A stretch of DNA of 46,427 nucleotides from Spirochaetota bacterium (GTDB lineage: Bacteria; Spirochaetota; Leptospiria; Turneriellales; Turneriellaceae), in the NCBI GenBank assembly GCA_018240245.1, contig JAFEGD010000090.1:1-46427 (forward strand). The letters are read 5' to 3'. Under the pieces are notes generated by a model. The model had not been told where the DNA came from. It was given only the letters and a program-made list of their open reading frames with translations, and ran no database searches. Positions 1-9,578 of this stretch are shown in pieces. Numbering within the stretch: the stretch's first letter is position 1; each line of letters begins with the position of its first letter. A program made the position numbers and the translations under genes.

Positions 1-1
1 G

Positions 2-3000
2 CTACCGATCGTGATGGAAGGGCAATCCGACTCGGCGACGTTCGATACCGTGCTCGAGTTATTGGTCATGAGTGGGCGCAGTTTACCGCATGCAATCATG
101 ATGATGATTCCCGAAGCGTGGTCGAAAAACGATCTCATGAGCGAAGAACGCCGCGCGTTCTACGAATACCACGCGACCATGATGGAGCCGTGGGACGGCC
201 CCGCCGCCGTCGCGTTTACCGACGGTAACATGATCGGTGCGACGCTCGACCGCAACGGCTTGCGGCCCGCGCGCTATATCAAAACAAAAGACGACATCGT
301 GATAATGGCGTCTGAAATCGGCGTGCTCCCCGTGCCGCCCGAAAATATTGTGCTGAGCGGCAAGCTTGAGCCGGGCCGCATGTTCATTATCGATCTGTCC
401 GAGCACCGCATTATCTCCGACGACGAGATGAAAGACAAGATAGTGCGGCAGCAACCGTACGGCAAATGGGTCAAAGATAACATGGTCAAGTTTGCCGACT
501 TGCCCGCAGCGCAGCCAGACAATACGCCGGAGCATAAAACGATGCTCGAACGGCAACGTATCTTTGGCTATACTAAAGAAGATTTGCTCATGGTTTTGAA
601 ACCGATGGTCATTACCGGCCAAGAAGCGATCGGCTCGATGGGTACCGACGCGGCGTTGGCGGTACTTTCTGAAAAACCACAGCTACTCTATCGCTATTTC
701 AAACAGCTCTTTGCGCAGGTGACGAATCCGCCGGTCGATGCGATTCGCGAAGAACTCGTGATGGAACTCACGACGTATATCGGGCCCGAAGAGAATCTAC
801 TCGACGAGACGCCGCAGCACGCGCACCGCATCGAGCTGCCGCATCCGATTCTTGAAAACGCGCAACTACAACAGCTCAAAGATATCGCATCGGGAAAGTT
901 TTCTGCGAAAGCTTTTCAGTTGCACTTTAGCCCGGCGAAAAAGAACGACATGCGCGCGCGTCTCGAACAGATTTGCCTACAGGTCTGCGAAGCGGTGCGC
1001 GCCGGCACGAATATTATTATTCTCTCCGATCGGGGAGTCAGCCACGAAATTGCGCCGATACCGAGTCTGTTGGGTGTCGCTGCGGTTCACCATGCGCTCA
1101 TTCGTGCGGGCTTGCGCACGCGAACCGGTATTGTGCTCGAAAGCGGCGAAGCGCGCGAAGTGCACCATTTTGCGTTGCTCTTGGGCTATGGCGTGAACGC
1201 GATCAATCCGTACCTCGCATACGAAACGCTGCATGATCTGCACAAAATCGGTTTCATGCCCGAGGTGAAAGACGTCGCCTATATCGAGAAAAATTATCGC
1301 AAAGCGATCGGCAAAGGGCTCTTCAAGATTTTCAGCAAGATGGGCATTTCGACGTTGCAGTCGTATTGTGGCGCACAAATATTTGAAGCGGTCGGTCTCG
1401 ACACCGAAGTTGTCGAACAGTTCTTTACCGGCACCGCAAGCCGCATCGAAGGCGTGAGTCTCGAAATGCTCGAAGAAGAAGCGCGCCGCCGCCACCAAGA
1501 GGCGTTCGCGGTGCTCCGCGAAGGTATTCTCGCTTCGGGCGGGCTCTATCATTATCGCGTCGACGGCGAAGCGCATCTTTGGAACCCGACGACGATCGCT
1601 AAGCTGCAAATCAGCACACGCAATTCAGATTACAAAACTTTCAAAGAATATAGCACCGCGGTCGACGACCAAGCGAAGCAGCGCGTCACCTTGCGCTCTC
1701 TCTTTGAACTCGATTACGCCGCAAATCCGATACCGATCGAAGAAGTCGAACCGGCGAAAGAAATCGTGAAGCGCTTCGCCACGGGGGCGATGAGCTTCGG
1801 CTCGATCTCGTGGGAAGCGCACACCAATCTTGCAATCGCGATGAACCGCATCGGCGGTAAATCGAACACAGGCGAGGGCGGCGAGGGCACCGAGCGTTTT
1901 GTGACTCTCCCCAACGGCGACAGTCTGCGTTCGGCGATTAAGCAAGTCGCTTCGGGCCGTTTCGGCGTGACGGCAAATTATCTCGTGAATGCCGACGAGC
2001 TCCAAATTAAAATGGCGCAGGGCGCAAAACCCGGCGAAGGCGGGCAGCTTCCCGGTTTCAAAGTCGATCAAATTATCGGCAAGGTGCGCCACGCAACGCC
2101 GGGCGTGACGCTTATTTCGCCGCCGCCGCATCACGATATCTATTCGATCGAAGATCTCAAACAATTGATTTTCGATTTGAAAAATATCAATCCGCGTGCG
2201 CGCATCAGCGTGAAACTGGTTTCCGAAAGCGGCGTTGGCACCGTCGCTGCGGGCGTTGCGAAAGCACACGCCGATCATATTTTGATTAGCGGCCACGACG
2301 GCGGTACGGGCGCGTCTCCGATTAGCTCGATTCAATACGCGGGCACTCCGTGGGAACTCGGCCTCGCCGAGACTCACCAAGTGCTGATGGTGAACGGCCT
2401 CAGAGATCGGGTTTACGTTCAGGCGGATGGCCAAATGAAAACCGGTCGCGACGTGACGATCGCTGCGCTCTTGGGCGCCGAAGAATTCGGTTTTGCGACC
2501 GCTCCACTCGTGACGTTGGGATGCATCATGATGCGCAAGTGTCATTTGAATACGTGCCCGGTGGGCGTGGCGACGCAAGACCCAGAACTCAGAAAAAAAT
2601 TCAGCGGCAAACCCGAATACGTTGTGAACTTCATGTTCTATATCGCCGAAGAAGTGCGCGAATACATGGCAAAGTTGGGCTTTCGCAAATTCACCGATAT
2701 GATCGGTCGTACCGAAAAAATTATTACGACGCGCCCCAAAAACCATTGGAAAGCGCGCGGTCTCGACCTCTCGAATTTACTCGTGACGCAGACGCCGATC
2801 TATAAGACGAATCTGTACCGAACGAAAGCGCAGAACCATGAAATCGATAAACAAATCGATAACCGCATTATCGAAATGGCAAAGCCGGCGCTCGACAGAA
2901 AAGAGCCGGTAAAAATTCACTTACCTGTCTCGAACGTCGATCGCACCGTCGGCGCTATGCTTTCGGGCGAAGTGGCGAAGCGCTACGGCGACGAAGGCTT

Positions 3001-3700
3001 GCCGCACGACAGTATTCAAATTCAAATGCAGGGTAATGCGGGGCAAAGCTTCGGTTGTTTTTTGGCGAAAGGCGTGACGCTCAGCCTTAGCGGCCAAGCG
3101 AACGACTATTGCGGTAAGGGTCTATCGGGCGGTAAGCTCGTCGTGCGCTCGCCCGAGAAGACTACGTATATACCGAGTGAAAATATTATCATCGGCAATA
3201 CCTGTCTTTACGGCGCAACATCGGGCGAAGCATACTTTGAAGGTTGTGCGGGCGAACGTTTTGGCGTTCGTAATTCGGGCGCGCACGCTGTCATCGAAGG
3301 CACGGGCGACCACGGCTGCGAATATATGACGGGTGGGCGCGTTGTTGTCTTAGGTACGATCGGTCGCAATTTTGCCGCAGGCATGTCGGGAGGCATCGCA
3401 TACGTTTGGGATCCTCAAAACGTGTATGCGCAATTTGTGAACACCGAGATGGTCGATATCGAAAGTGTCAGCCATGCGAGCGATGTGGATGAACTGCTGC
3501 ATCTCATTACGCGGCACAAAGAGTATACGGCGTCGAAGCGTGCGACAGAAATTCTTGCTGACTGGAAAAATCAGTTGCAAAATTTTCGGAAAATAATTCC
3601 CGGAGAATATAAGAAGGCCATGGCCGCACTTGCCGATAAAGCGCAGAAAGAGAACGAAATGGTCGATGCGGCGGCACTCAAGGTAGGTCACAATGGGTAA
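2..3700 (+). CDS. gltB: Glutamate synthase (NADPH) large subunit, 5' end outside window
   Basis: Large subunit of GOGAT, which converts glutamine plus 2-oxoglutarate into two glutamates using electrons supplied by GltD. The frame is open from base 2, so the N-terminal glutamine amidotransferase domain with its Cys nucleophile lies mostly outside. About 1,230 residues are visible of a family length near 1,500. Counting from the GTG at 11, the visible order is: end of the amidotransferase region ([10 protein letters not shown]), central linker domain, FMN/2-oxoglutarate synthase domain starting near residue 590 ([10 protein letters not shown]), 3Fe-4S cysteines C838, C844 and C849 ([12 protein letters not shown]), and a C-terminal glycine-rich beta-helix domain (about 1000-1190). 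The stop overlaps gltD by 8 bases, which suggests translational coupling. Identification is secure. Confidence 0.97.
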   Translation, partial: LPIVMEGQSDSATFDTVLELLVMSGRSLPHAIMMMIPEAWSKNDLMSEERRAFYEYHATMMEPWDGPAAVAFTDGNMIGATLDRNGLRPARYIKTKDDIVIMASEIGVLPVPPENIVLSGKLEPGRMFIIDLSEHRIISDDEMKDKIVRQQPYGKWVKDNMVKFADLPAAQPDNTPEHKTMLERQRIFGYTKEDLLMVLKPMVITGQEAIGSMGTDAALAVLSEKPQLLYRYFKQLFAQVTNPPVDAIREELVMELTTYIGPEENLLDETPQHAHRIELPHPILENAQLQQLKDIASGKFSAKAFQLHFSPAKKNDMRARLEQICLQVCEAVRAGTNIIILSDRGVSHEIAPIPSLLGVAAVHHALIRAGLRTRTGIVLESGEAREVHHFALLLGYGVNAINPYLAYETLHDLHKIGFMPEVKDVAYIEKNYRKAIGKGLFKIFSKMGISTLQSYCGAQIFEAVGLDTEVVEQFFTGTASRIEGVSLEMLEEEARRRHQEAFAVLREGILASGGLYHYRVDGEAHLWNPTTIAKLQISTRNSDYKTFKEYSTAVDDQAKQRVTLRSLFELDYAANPIPIEEVEPAKEIVKRFATGAMSFGSISWEAHTNLAIAMNRIGGKSNTGEGGEGTERFVTLPNGDSLRSAIKQVASGRFGVTANYLVNADELQIKMAQGAKPGEGGQLPGFKVDQIIGKVRHATPGVTLISPPPHHDIYSIEDLKQLIFDLKNINPRARISVKLVSESGVGTVAAGVAKAHADHILISGHDGGTGASPISSIQYAGTPWELGLAETHQVLMVNGLRDRVYVQADGQMKTGRDVTIAALLGAEEFGFATAPLVTLGCIMMRKCHLNTCPVGVATQDPELRKKFSGKPEYVVNFMFYIAEEVREYMAKLGFRKFTDMIGRTEKIITTRPKNHWKARGLDLSNLLVTQTPIYKTNLYRTKAQNHEIDKQIDNRIIEMAKPALDRKEPVKIHLPVSNVDRTVGAMLSGEVAKRYGDEGLPHDSIQIQMQGNAGQSFGCFLAKGVTLSLSGQANDYCGKGLSGGKLVVRSPEKTTYIPSENIIIGNTCLYGATSGEAYFEGCAGERFGVRNSGAHAVIEGTGDHGCEYMTGGRVVVLGTIGRNFAAGMSGGIAYVWDPQNVYAQFVNTEMVDIESVSHASDVDELLHLITRHKEYTASKRATEILADWKNQLQNFRKIIPGEYKKAMAALADKAQKENEMVDAAALKVGHNG

Positions 3701-5135
3701 GCAAACCGGTTTCATGGAATACCCGCGTGCGACGCAGGTGTCAGACCCTGTCGCCGAGCGCGTGAAGCATTACAAAGAATTCGAGCATACGTTTCCGGTA
3801 GAAACGGCTAAAATCCAGGGTGCGCGCTGCATGGATTGCGGTATCCCCTTTTGCCACGGCGACACGGGTTGCCCGGTCGATAACTATATTCCCGAATTCA
3901 ACGACTTGGTCTATCGCGGGCATAACCAAGACGCGCTCGAGAATTTGCATTCGACGAATAATTTTCCCGAATTCACCGGTCGCCTTTGCCCGGCGCCTTG
4001 CGAAACTGCTTGTACCTTAGGTATCAACGAGCCGCCGGTAGCGATCAAAGGCATCGAACGCTTTATCATCGACACGGGCTATGCCAACGGCTGGGTTAAG
4101 CCGCAACCGCCAAAACACAAAACCGGCAAGAAAGTTGCGGTCGTCGGTGGCGGCCCGGCGGGCATGGCGGCGTCGCAGCAATTAACGCGCATGGGCCATG
4201 CGGTGACTCTTTTCGAGAAGAACGAAAAAGTCGGCGGCCTCATTCGTTTTGGGATTCCCGATTTCAAATTTGAGAAATGGCAAATCGATCGTCGCGTCGA
4301 GCAGATGGTCGCCGAAGGTCTTACGATCAAAACCGGCGTTACTATCGGCAAAGATATAACCGCAGAAACGCTCGTCAAAGATTTCGATGCGGTCGTCCTC
4401 GCGGGCGGGGCAGAAGCGCCGCGCGATTTACCGATACCCGGGCGTGAACTCAAAGGTGTCCACTACGCTATGGATTTCTTACCGCAAAACAATCGCCGCA
4501 ACGCGGGCATCGCGGTGCAGAACCCGATCTTAGCGACGGGTAAAAATGTCGTCGTGATCGGCGGCGGCGATACGGGTTCTGACTGTGTCGGTACGTCTAA
4601 CCGGCACGGTGCATCGCATGTGACGCAGCTCGAGCTTTTCCCGATGCCGCCGGCAGACCGTGCTCCATCGACTCCATGGCCTTACTGGCCGATGAAACTC
4701 AGAACTTCGTCGAGCCATGAAGAAGGCGCCGAACGACTGTGGTCGATCAATACCCGCAACTTTGTCGACGACGGTAAAGGTAACGTGAAAGCGTTATCGT
4801 GCATAAAAGTCGAAATGCAAGCGGGTAAGTTCGTCGATATTCCCGGTTCGGAGTTCGAAATCAAAGCAGAACTGGTGCTCCTCGCGATGGGTTTTGTCGG
4901 GCCGTTGAAAAGCGGTATGATCGAGCAATTTGAAAAAGCGGGCATGCAGCTCGATGCGCGCGGCAACGTGAAGGCCGATTTCGGCGATCATGCGGGCGCG
5001 CACCGCACGTCTCTCGATAAGGTGTTTGCTGCGGGCGATATGCGTCGCGGACAAAGCCTTATCGTTTGGGCTATCGCCGAAGGCAGAAAGTGCGCCAACG
5101 CGGTGAATACATATCTGATGCAAAAAAAAGTATGA
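3693..5135 (+). CDS. gltD: Glutamate synthase (NADPH) small subunit
   Basis: Flavoprotein subunit of GOGAT that passes electrons from NAD(P)H through FAD and Fe-S clusters to GltB. At 480 aa it has normal length. The N-terminal region carries the 4Fe-4S cysteines (CMDCGIPFC near residue 46 and CPAPCETAC near residue 100). A first dinucleotide fold ([10 protein letters not shown], about 149) would bind FAD and a second ([10 protein letters not shown], about 285) NAD(P)H. The ATG at 3693 lies inside the end of gltB. The stop TGA at 5133-5135 overlaps the next ATG at 5132 (ATGA), so gltB, gltD and the DUF2804 gene look like one operon. Confidence 0.97.
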   Translation: MGKQTGFMEYPRATQVSDPVAERVKHYKEFEHTFPVETAKIQGARCMDCGIPFCHGDTGCPVDNYIPEFNDLVYRGHNQDALENLHSTNNFPEFTGRLCPAPCETACTLGINEPPVAIKGIERFIIDTGYANGWVKPQPPKHKTGKKVAVVGGGPAGMAASQQLTRMGHAVTLFEKNEKVGGLIRFGIPDFKFEKWQIDRRVEQMVAEGLTIKTGVTIGKDITAETLVKDFDAVVLAGGAEAPRDLPIPGRELKGVHYAMDFLPQNNRRNAGIAVQNPILATGKNVVVIGGGDTGSDCVGTSNRHGASHVTQLELFPMPPADRAPSTPWPYWPMKLRTSSSHEEGAERLWSINTRNFVDDGKGNVKALSCIKVEMQAGKFVDIPGSEFEIKAELVLLAMGFVGPLKSGMIEQFEKAGMQLDARGNVKADFGDHAGAHRTSLDKVFAAGDMRRGQSLIVWAIAEGRKCANAVNTYLMQKKV

Positions 5136-6139
5136 GTAAGAAGGCAAAGGTCATGGCAAACGAAGAGAGCGGCTTCAAGCTGCAGCGCGCGCGACTACCC
5201 GGACTAGGCGAGAAAAATATTTTCGGTCTTTATTCGGGCCCGATTGCAGATACGACCACGCGCTCATGGGATTTCAATAACCGTTTTATGCCGCGTCGCC
5301 GCAGCGAAAGAAAGGCATGGCTTTACCTCGGCGTTTTTAGCCGCGATTTTTATGCGGGTCTCGCAATCGTCGATGCGGGCTATATCGCGTCGGCTTTCAG
5401 TTATGTTTACATACCCGCCGAAAAACTTTTTATCGAAGATAAGCTAACGATGCCGCTTGGTTTTAAATCTGAATTCGACGCCACGCTTTCGGATAGCTGG
5501 CGTTTGGGGCGGTATGAAATTCTGCCGACGGCAGAAAAATTTGTCGTCAATATTCGCGGCAAGTACGATTTATCGGCGACGTTTAAGCGCAAAGGTAACG
5601 GCCTCAGTACAATCGCCCCGTCGAGCGCAGATCGCCCGTTTCATTTTACGTACAAAGAAATGGAGCTTGCCTGCGAAGGCGAATTTATCTATAACGGAAA
5701 ACGGCAGAAATTCGCGGGTGATTTCGGCTCGCTCGATTATACGAAGGGATACCCGCCGCGGCGCACCGAGTGGAACTGGTTATCGATGATCGGTAAAACT
5801 GAATCGGGAAAATCATTGGCAGTGAATCTTGTCGATAAATTTAACGAGGGCATCGAGAATGCGCTCTGGCTCGACGGAGTACCGCATGCATTGGGTGCCG
5901 CACACTTTCATTATATCCGCCCCGCAGAAAAATCGATTTGGCGCATCATCACGCGCGACAATGTATTCGAGGCGCGTTTTCGACCGTTCGGCGCGCGGGG
6001 CGAAAATATCAACATCGGCGTCATGCGCAGCAAGTTTGTGCAGCCTTATGGTACGTTCGACGGCGTGCTGCAATTAGGCGGCACGAGCGAAAAATTTTCG
6101 GGATATGGAGTGACTGAAGACCACCTCGCACTGTGGTAG
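5132..6139 (+). CDS. DUF2804 family protein
   Basis: A 335-aa protein recognised as DUF2804 by [16 protein letters not shown] in the middle and the family-typical ending [10 protein letters not shown]. The biochemical role of the family is unknown; its fold resembles lipocalin-like, lipid-handling proteins, but that is only a hint. The frame is open back to 5066, but that part lies inside gltD. I chose the ATG at 5132, which overlaps the gltD stop as ATGA; an ATG at 5153 is an alternative. No signal peptide or membrane segment is evident. Co-transcription with glutamate synthase is implied by the overlap, but no metabolic link is known. Confidence 0.75.
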   Translation: MSKKAKVMANEESGFKLQRARLPGLGEKNIFGLYSGPIADTTTRSWDFNNRFMPRRRSERKAWLYLGVFSRDFYAGLAIVDAGYIASAFSYVYIPAEKLFIEDKLTMPLGFKSEFDATLSDSWRLGRYEILPTAEKFVVNIRGKYDLSATFKRKGNGLSTIAPSSADRPFHFTYKEMELACEGEFIYNGKRQKFAGDFGSLDYTKGYPPRRTEWNWLSMIGKTESGKSLAVNLVDKFNEGIENALWLDGVPHALGAAHFHYIRPAEKSIWRIITRDNVFEARFRPFGARGENINIGVMRSKFVQPYGTFDGVLQLGGTSEKFSGYGVTEDHLALW

Positions 6140-6200
6140 TGGTTCGACGGATTCGGCGGATTCGACAAGCTCACCGCAGGTAAGGTCACAACACAAAAAT

Positions 6201-6734
6201 ATGAAAATACATGCAACGACAATCCTCTGCGTCAAACGCGGCAATCAAACCGCTATGGCGGGCGACGGCCAAGTCAGCGCCGGACAGACTATCCTCAAAG
6301 GTAACGCGGTAAAAGTGCGTAAACTTTTCGGTGGGAAAATTCTAGCGGGATTTGCCGGAGCGACGGCAGATGCGTTTACTCTTCTCGAAAAGCTTGAAGA
6401 AAAACTGCAGGCTTTCGGCGGCAATTTGACGCGCGCTGCGGTTGAATTAGCAAAAGATTGGCGCACCGATAAAATGTTGCGCCGCCTGGAAGCGATGCTC
6501 ATCGCTGCCGACAAAGAAAAAATATTTTTGCTGACCGGTAACGGCGACGTGATCGAACCCGAAGAGGGGATCATTGCGATCGGTTCGGGCGGTAATTATG
6601 CCTTGTCTTCGGCGCGCGCGCTTGCCCGCCACACGTCGATGGATGCGGCGACGATTTGTCGCGAATCGCTCAAGGTTGCCGCCGAAATCTGTGTTTATAC
6701 GAATACGTCGGTAACAATAGAGATTTTAGATTGA
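6201..6734 (+). CDS. hslV: HslV, protease subunit of the HslUV (ClpYQ) complex
   Basis: Threonine protease of the proteasome-like HslUV complex, 177 aa, the usual length. The N terminus is [11 protein letters not shown]. In this family the short leader is removed so that the first Thr of TT (T6) becomes the nucleophile. AMAGDGQVS and KVRKLF fit the conserved active-site region, and [14 protein letters not shown] is typical of HslV. The ATPase partner hslU, often adjacent, is absent on both sides: DUF2804 lies upstream and a convergent lipoprotein gene downstream. HslU must be encoded elsewhere, or HslV works with another partner. There is no strong ribosome binding site; AAGG lies about 14 bases before the start. 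Confidence 0.95.
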   Translation: MKIHATTILCVKRGNQTAMAGDGQVSAGQTILKGNAVKVRKLFGGKILAGFAGATADAFTLLEKLEEKLQAFGGNLTRAAVELAKDWRTDKMLRRLEAMLIAADKEKIFLLTGNGDVIEPEEGIIAIGSGGNYALSSARALARHTSMDAATICRESLKVAAEICVYTNTSVTIEILD

Positions 6735-6762
6735 TTGTCTGCGCCGTTTAGTCGGAAAATCG

Positions 6763-7311
6763 TTAATCTTCGCCGTCTTGCTCTGACTGGGTGACACCTG
6801 GTTGTGGCACGCTTTCTGCGTCTAAATGCACGCGCCAGCCAGCCTCGGTTTTGATAAACGATAATTTTTCTTCGTCGGCGAAGTATAGTGTCGCCTTGTT
6901 GCCGCGTTCGACGCGCTTGACGATGGCGGTTGGTGGTAGCATCGCTTTAGGGAGCAAGATGACTTCGCTGCTGCTGGCGTTGTCGGTCTGCATCATATAG
7001 CCGATATAGTCTTCGACGGTGAGTTCTTTGAGCTTCGAAACGGGGATATTCATCTGCTTCGCCATGTGCTCGAACGCCTTTGCGGCTTGCGGATTTTCGG
7101 GAGTGTTCTGGAAATTACCGCGCATTACCTCGACTTTCTCGTCGAACTCGCGCAGCGTATCTTTAGAGAGTACCGCCACAAAAGCCTTCGCATCGTGCTT
7201 GAGGTATGCTTCTTGAATTGCGGCTAGCGCCGCCTCTGGCGTTGTTAGTTTTTTTTTCCCGCAGGCAAAAAAGGCGAGAGCCATTACCGTGACGACAACT
7301 CTGATGCGCAT
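6763..7311 (-). CDS. Putative lipoprotein of unknown function
   Basis: A 182-aa protein starting MRIRVVVTVMALAFFACGKKK. It has basic residues, a short hydrophobic stretch and a relaxed spirochetal lipobox (FFAC) with C17 as the likely lipidated residue. The rest is soluble: TPEAALAAIQEAYLKHDAKAFVAVLSK and a C-terminal ADEEKLSFIKTEAGWRVHL, a layout reminiscent of NTF2-like / DUF4878-type lipoproteins that bind small ligands. That family assignment is tentative. The frame is open to 7344, but the ATG at 7311 gives the proper signal peptide. It lies downstream of the DUF1175 gene on the same strand, separated by a long inverted repeat. It ends 28 bases from the convergent hslV. Confidence 0.7.
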   Translation of the reverse strand: MRIRVVVTVMALAFFACGKKKLTTPEAALAAIQEAYLKHDAKAFVAVLSKDTLREFDEKVEVMRGNFQNTPENPQAAKAFEHMAKQMNIPVSKLKELTVEDYIGYMMQTDNASSSEVILLPKAMLPPTAIVKRVERGNKATLYFADEEKLSFIKTEAGWRVHLDAESVPQPGVTQSEQDGED

Positions 7312-7367
7312 ATTCGATTTTCTGAGGGTGCGACAGAGCGGCAACTAATTAGGAGCAATCGGAGTTC

Positions 7368-7415
7368 AAGCGACTAGCCGGGAACTCGCGTCAGCGAGTT
7401 CCCGGCTAGTCGCTT
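7368..7415. repeat. 22-bp perfect inverted repeat (hairpin)
   Basis: Arms at 7368-7389 and 7394-7415 are perfect reverse complements around a GTCA loop. The 3' arm runs into the stop codon of the DUF1175 gene (7414-7416), so the hairpin starts at that gene's end and lies ahead of the lipoprotein gene. There is no T-tract on either strand, so a classical intrinsic terminator is unlikely. It belongs to the set of long intergenic palindromes discussed in the findings. Confidence 0.9.
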
Positions 7416-8073
7416 AAGTCGCATCTGAAAAAAGCGAGGGACGATAGACGCCGCGAAATATCGGATTCTCCGCATCTGGCAACCATGCCGAGTTTTCTAG
7501 AGCGCGCAAATCTGCTAGCGTGCGAATTCGTAGTTCTCGGCGCGCGTCCCCCGTATGGTAAATAAAATATAAATGAGCCTTAATCTTAACGACCAGCATA
7601 ACATGGCGCAATTTAAGCTCGGTCGAACGGTAGTAGAGAATGTCGCCGGTCTGAAGGCGTAGCGAGCCGATATTGCGCCCGATAAAGCGCGATGCGCGCA
7701 CAAGTTCTTCGGCGGTGAAGTTATTTTTTGTCCATGCGCGCTGTAATTGGGCAAATTCGGACGAAAATTCGTTATTCGTGAGAGTGCGGGTACTGGGGTA
7801 AATCCGCCAAAAATTAGCGTCATGCTGCTGCATCGCTTCCCAGATGAGATAGCGCACGAGACCCGCGCAGTCGCGGTTCTTGTCGCCCCAGCGATAGTTT
7901 GCCAGCGCCGATTTTTTTTCGAGCGTCAGCACAGTCGGTGCGATGCGTTCGATAAACCGGCGCACGTATGCTTGTGCTTGCGGCGAAAGGCGCTCGTGCG
8001 GATTGCTGGGCAAACTTTGAAATATGCCGAGGACAAAAAAAAGCCCCGCAGTTAAAATTGCGGGGCTTTTCAC
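7414..8073 (-). CDS. DUF1175 (YfaT-like) family secreted protein
   Basis: A 219-aa protein with a signal peptide (MKSPAILTAGLFFVLGIFQ) and a domain that resembles DUF1175/YfaT. It carries KNRDCAGLVRYLIWEA, then LQTGDILYYR, then LRHVMLVV, and ends NPIFRGVYRPS. Cys followed by His in this order resembles the NlpC/P60 papain-like superfamily, so C (of DCAG) and H (of LRHV) may be catalytic; this is inference from family resemblance. The start is GTG at 8073, only 19 bases after the OmpL47-like stop. Codons 2-13 coincide exactly with the terminator hairpin and T-tract of the upstream gene. No clear ribosome binding site is visible. Confidence 0.65.
   Translation of the reverse strand: MKSPAILTAGLFFVLGIFQSLPSNPHERLSPQAQAYVRRFIERIAPTVLTLEKKSALANYRWGDKNRDCAGLVRYLIWEAMQQHDANFWRIYPSTRTLTNNEFSSEFAQLQRAWTKNNFTAEELVRASRFIGRNIGSLRLQTGDILYYRSTELKLRHVMLVVKIKAHLYFIYHTGDARRELRIRTLADLRALENSAWLPDAENPIFRGVYRPSLFSDAT
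8035..8070 (-). terminator. Intrinsic terminator of the OmpL47-like gene, inside the next coding region
   Basis: Read on the minus strand, 12-bp arms (8059-8070 and 8039-8050, core GCCCCGC) enclose an 8-base loop. An unbroken T8 run (8042-8035) overlaps the foot of the stem and ends the element. It begins 22 bases after the OmpL47-like stop. The whole element is also codons 2-13 of the DUF1175 gene. Confidence 0.88.
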
Positions 8074-8092
8074 CGTAAGGTTGTAAATCAGC

Positions 8093-9298
8093 TTATTGCG
8101 CTGCGGGTGCAGGAGCAGGTTGAGCTGAACTATCCGAAGCAGTTTGGCCGCCTACCGGACGAATTGTCGATTTCGGTGGGTTATCGTCGACGATAAAGTC
8201 TACACGAACCGGCTGCGATTCGTTACCGACTTTGTCGGTCGCTTTCGCTTCGATGCTGTGTGGGCCTTCGGTTTGAAAGACCAATTTACCGCTGTAGATT
8301 TGCCATTCGGCGGCGTTATCGATTTTGATAAAAATATTCGCAACACCCGACTCGGCGTCTTGCGCTTCGACGGTGTAGGTGTTATCGCGTTGCGCGTATT
8401 TTTTGCTGTCGACGTTGATGAAACGTTTTGCCGGTGTGATGAGTACAACGGGTGGAGTATTTTCAACGAAGAGAGAGTTGATTACACTGAGGTCGTCGGG
8501 GCTTGCGCCTTGGCCGGGTGTTGCGCTCGAAAAGCCGCTGAGATTTTCTGATTTGTTACCGAGATTATCGACTGCGCGATATTTAAGTTGCGTAGCGCCG
8601 ACTTTATCGAGTACGATACCGTCTTTATAGGGTTGCCAATCGGAACCGTTGGTAGAGTATTCGAGTGATTTAGTACCGCTGTAATTATCGGTCGCGCGAA
8701 TTTCGAGTTTTGTACCCGGTGCAAGGTAACGCTTGCCGTCGATAAGAACCGGAGCTTTGTTGAGCGCGAAGTTCATATACGGGCCGGTATTATCGATAAT
8801 CACGTTGAAGATATTATCTTCTTCGCGGTTACCGACACGGTCTACCGAACGATAGACAATTTTATGCGGGCCTTCTTTATCGATGGAAAACGGATGGGCG
8901 TAAACGCTGTACTGGTTTGCGTCGTCGAGTTTATATTCGATATAGTCGAGGTTTGAAATGTTATCGGTCGCGGTTAATTCAAACTTTGCTTGCGACGTTG
9001 CATAGGTGTTCTTGCCGTCGTTATAAAGTTTACCGACTTGATTATCTGCTGTCGCAGGTTGAGTCGTTGTCTGTGTGTTCGTTGCCGGTTGTGTGGGCTG
9101 TGTCGGTTGCGCAGGTGCCGCTTGGACGTTACCGTCGCTCGCCTTTTCTGCTTCGTCGACTTTCTTTTCAGCGTCTTGCGCCGCTTTGTCAGCCGAGTCG
9201 AGACCCGGTTGATTGAGATCTTGAGCGATCAGCCATGAAGCGGATGCGACCATGACCACAAACGCTATTTTCATCGAGCGTGTTAAATTCATTATCAT
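8093..9298 (-). CDS. OmpL47-like repeat protein, exported
   Basis: A 401-aa protein. A signal peptide (MKIAFVVMVASASWLIAQ) is followed by a Gln/Pro/Thr-rich linker (about 45-85) and three tandem repeats of about 100 residues. Each repeat runs approximately as ATDN-S-x-IEY...GPHKIVYRSVDRVGN, as in leptospiral OmpL47 and Ig-like cell-envelope proteins. The C terminus is a Ser/Ala/Pro tail (about 378-401). It is probably attached to or exposed at the outer membrane or in the periplasm; a role in binding host or matrix molecules is known for OmpL47 in Leptospira but cannot be read here. Start at 9298: GAGAGGA lies 4 bases upstream. A perfect terminator follows the stop. Confidence 0.8.
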   Translation of the reverse strand: MIMNLTRSMKIAFVVMVASASWLIAQDLNQPGLDSADKAAQDAEKKVDEAEKASDGNVQAAPAQPTQPTQPATNTQTTTQPATADNQVGKLYNDGKNTYATSQAKFELTATDNISNLDYIEYKLDDANQYSVYAHPFSIDKEGPHKIVYRSVDRVGNREEDNIFNVIIDNTGPYMNFALNKAPVLIDGKRYLAPGTKLEIRATDNYSGTKSLEYSTNGSDWQPYKDGIVLDKVGATQLKYRAVDNLGNKSENLSGFSSATPGQGASPDDLSVINSLFVENTPPVVLITPAKRFINVDSKKYAQRDNTYTVEAQDAESGVANIFIKIDNAAEWQIYSGKLVFQTEGPHSIEAKATDKVGNESQPVRVDFIVDDNPPKSTIRPVGGQTASDSSAQPAPAPAAQ

Positions 9299-9475
9299 AG
9301 ATTCCTCTCTTTACAATTGCCAATTCAAACCCCGGAGGAGTTACCAATTTAGGTATCGACCCCACGAGCTATAGGACTTAACTTCAGCCCCCTAATTCAG
9401 TCACAGAATGTCAATTTTTTTTGGGTTTTAATTTGGCTGGGGTGCGAACGGCGAATAGAATTTCCTCGAAAATAA

Positions 9476-9527
9476 TTGACGGAACGTTCAAGTTTGCAAT
9501 CTTGCCTGAAGGTGAATGTTTGTTCAC
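9476..9527 (+). promoter_or_regulatory. Possible promoter/operator region upstream of the hydrolase-desaturase cluster
   Basis: The divergent gap 9299-9578 holds no gene. On the plus strand a TTGACG (9476-9481) could be a -35 box, but no convincing -10 follows. Two palindromes lie just downstream: GAACGTTC (9482-9489) and GTGAA-N6-TTCAC (9512-9527). Such short dyads are typical of TetR- or GntR-type operators in lipid gene clusters. This is suggestive only; no cognate regulator is adjacent. Confidence 0.3.
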
Positions 9528-9578
9528 TTTTGTGATCCGCTGGACATCTACCACAGCGGTCAGTTTCAAGGAGGAGAC

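Noticed and set aside
977..1609. Minus-strand frame of 210 codons opposite gltB
   Set aside because: Antisense shadow of gltB; no family features or start signal.
1625..2746. Long minus-strand frame of 373 codons opposite gltB
   Set aside because: It lies wholly inside the confidently identified gltB gene; long antisense frames arise from the codon bias of moderately GC-rich genes. The translation has no family features.
6140..6200. TTCGAC-rich stretch (GGATTCGGCGGATTCGACAAGCTCACC) before hslV, REP-like
   Set aside because: Short and only partly repetitive; similar TTCGACAAGCTCA sequences occur widely, but without a second copy here I cannot support a repeat feature.
9409..9414. TTGACA on the minus strand upstream of the OmpL47-like gene as a -35 box
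   Set aside because: No -10 box at 16-18 bases; too weak to call a promoter.
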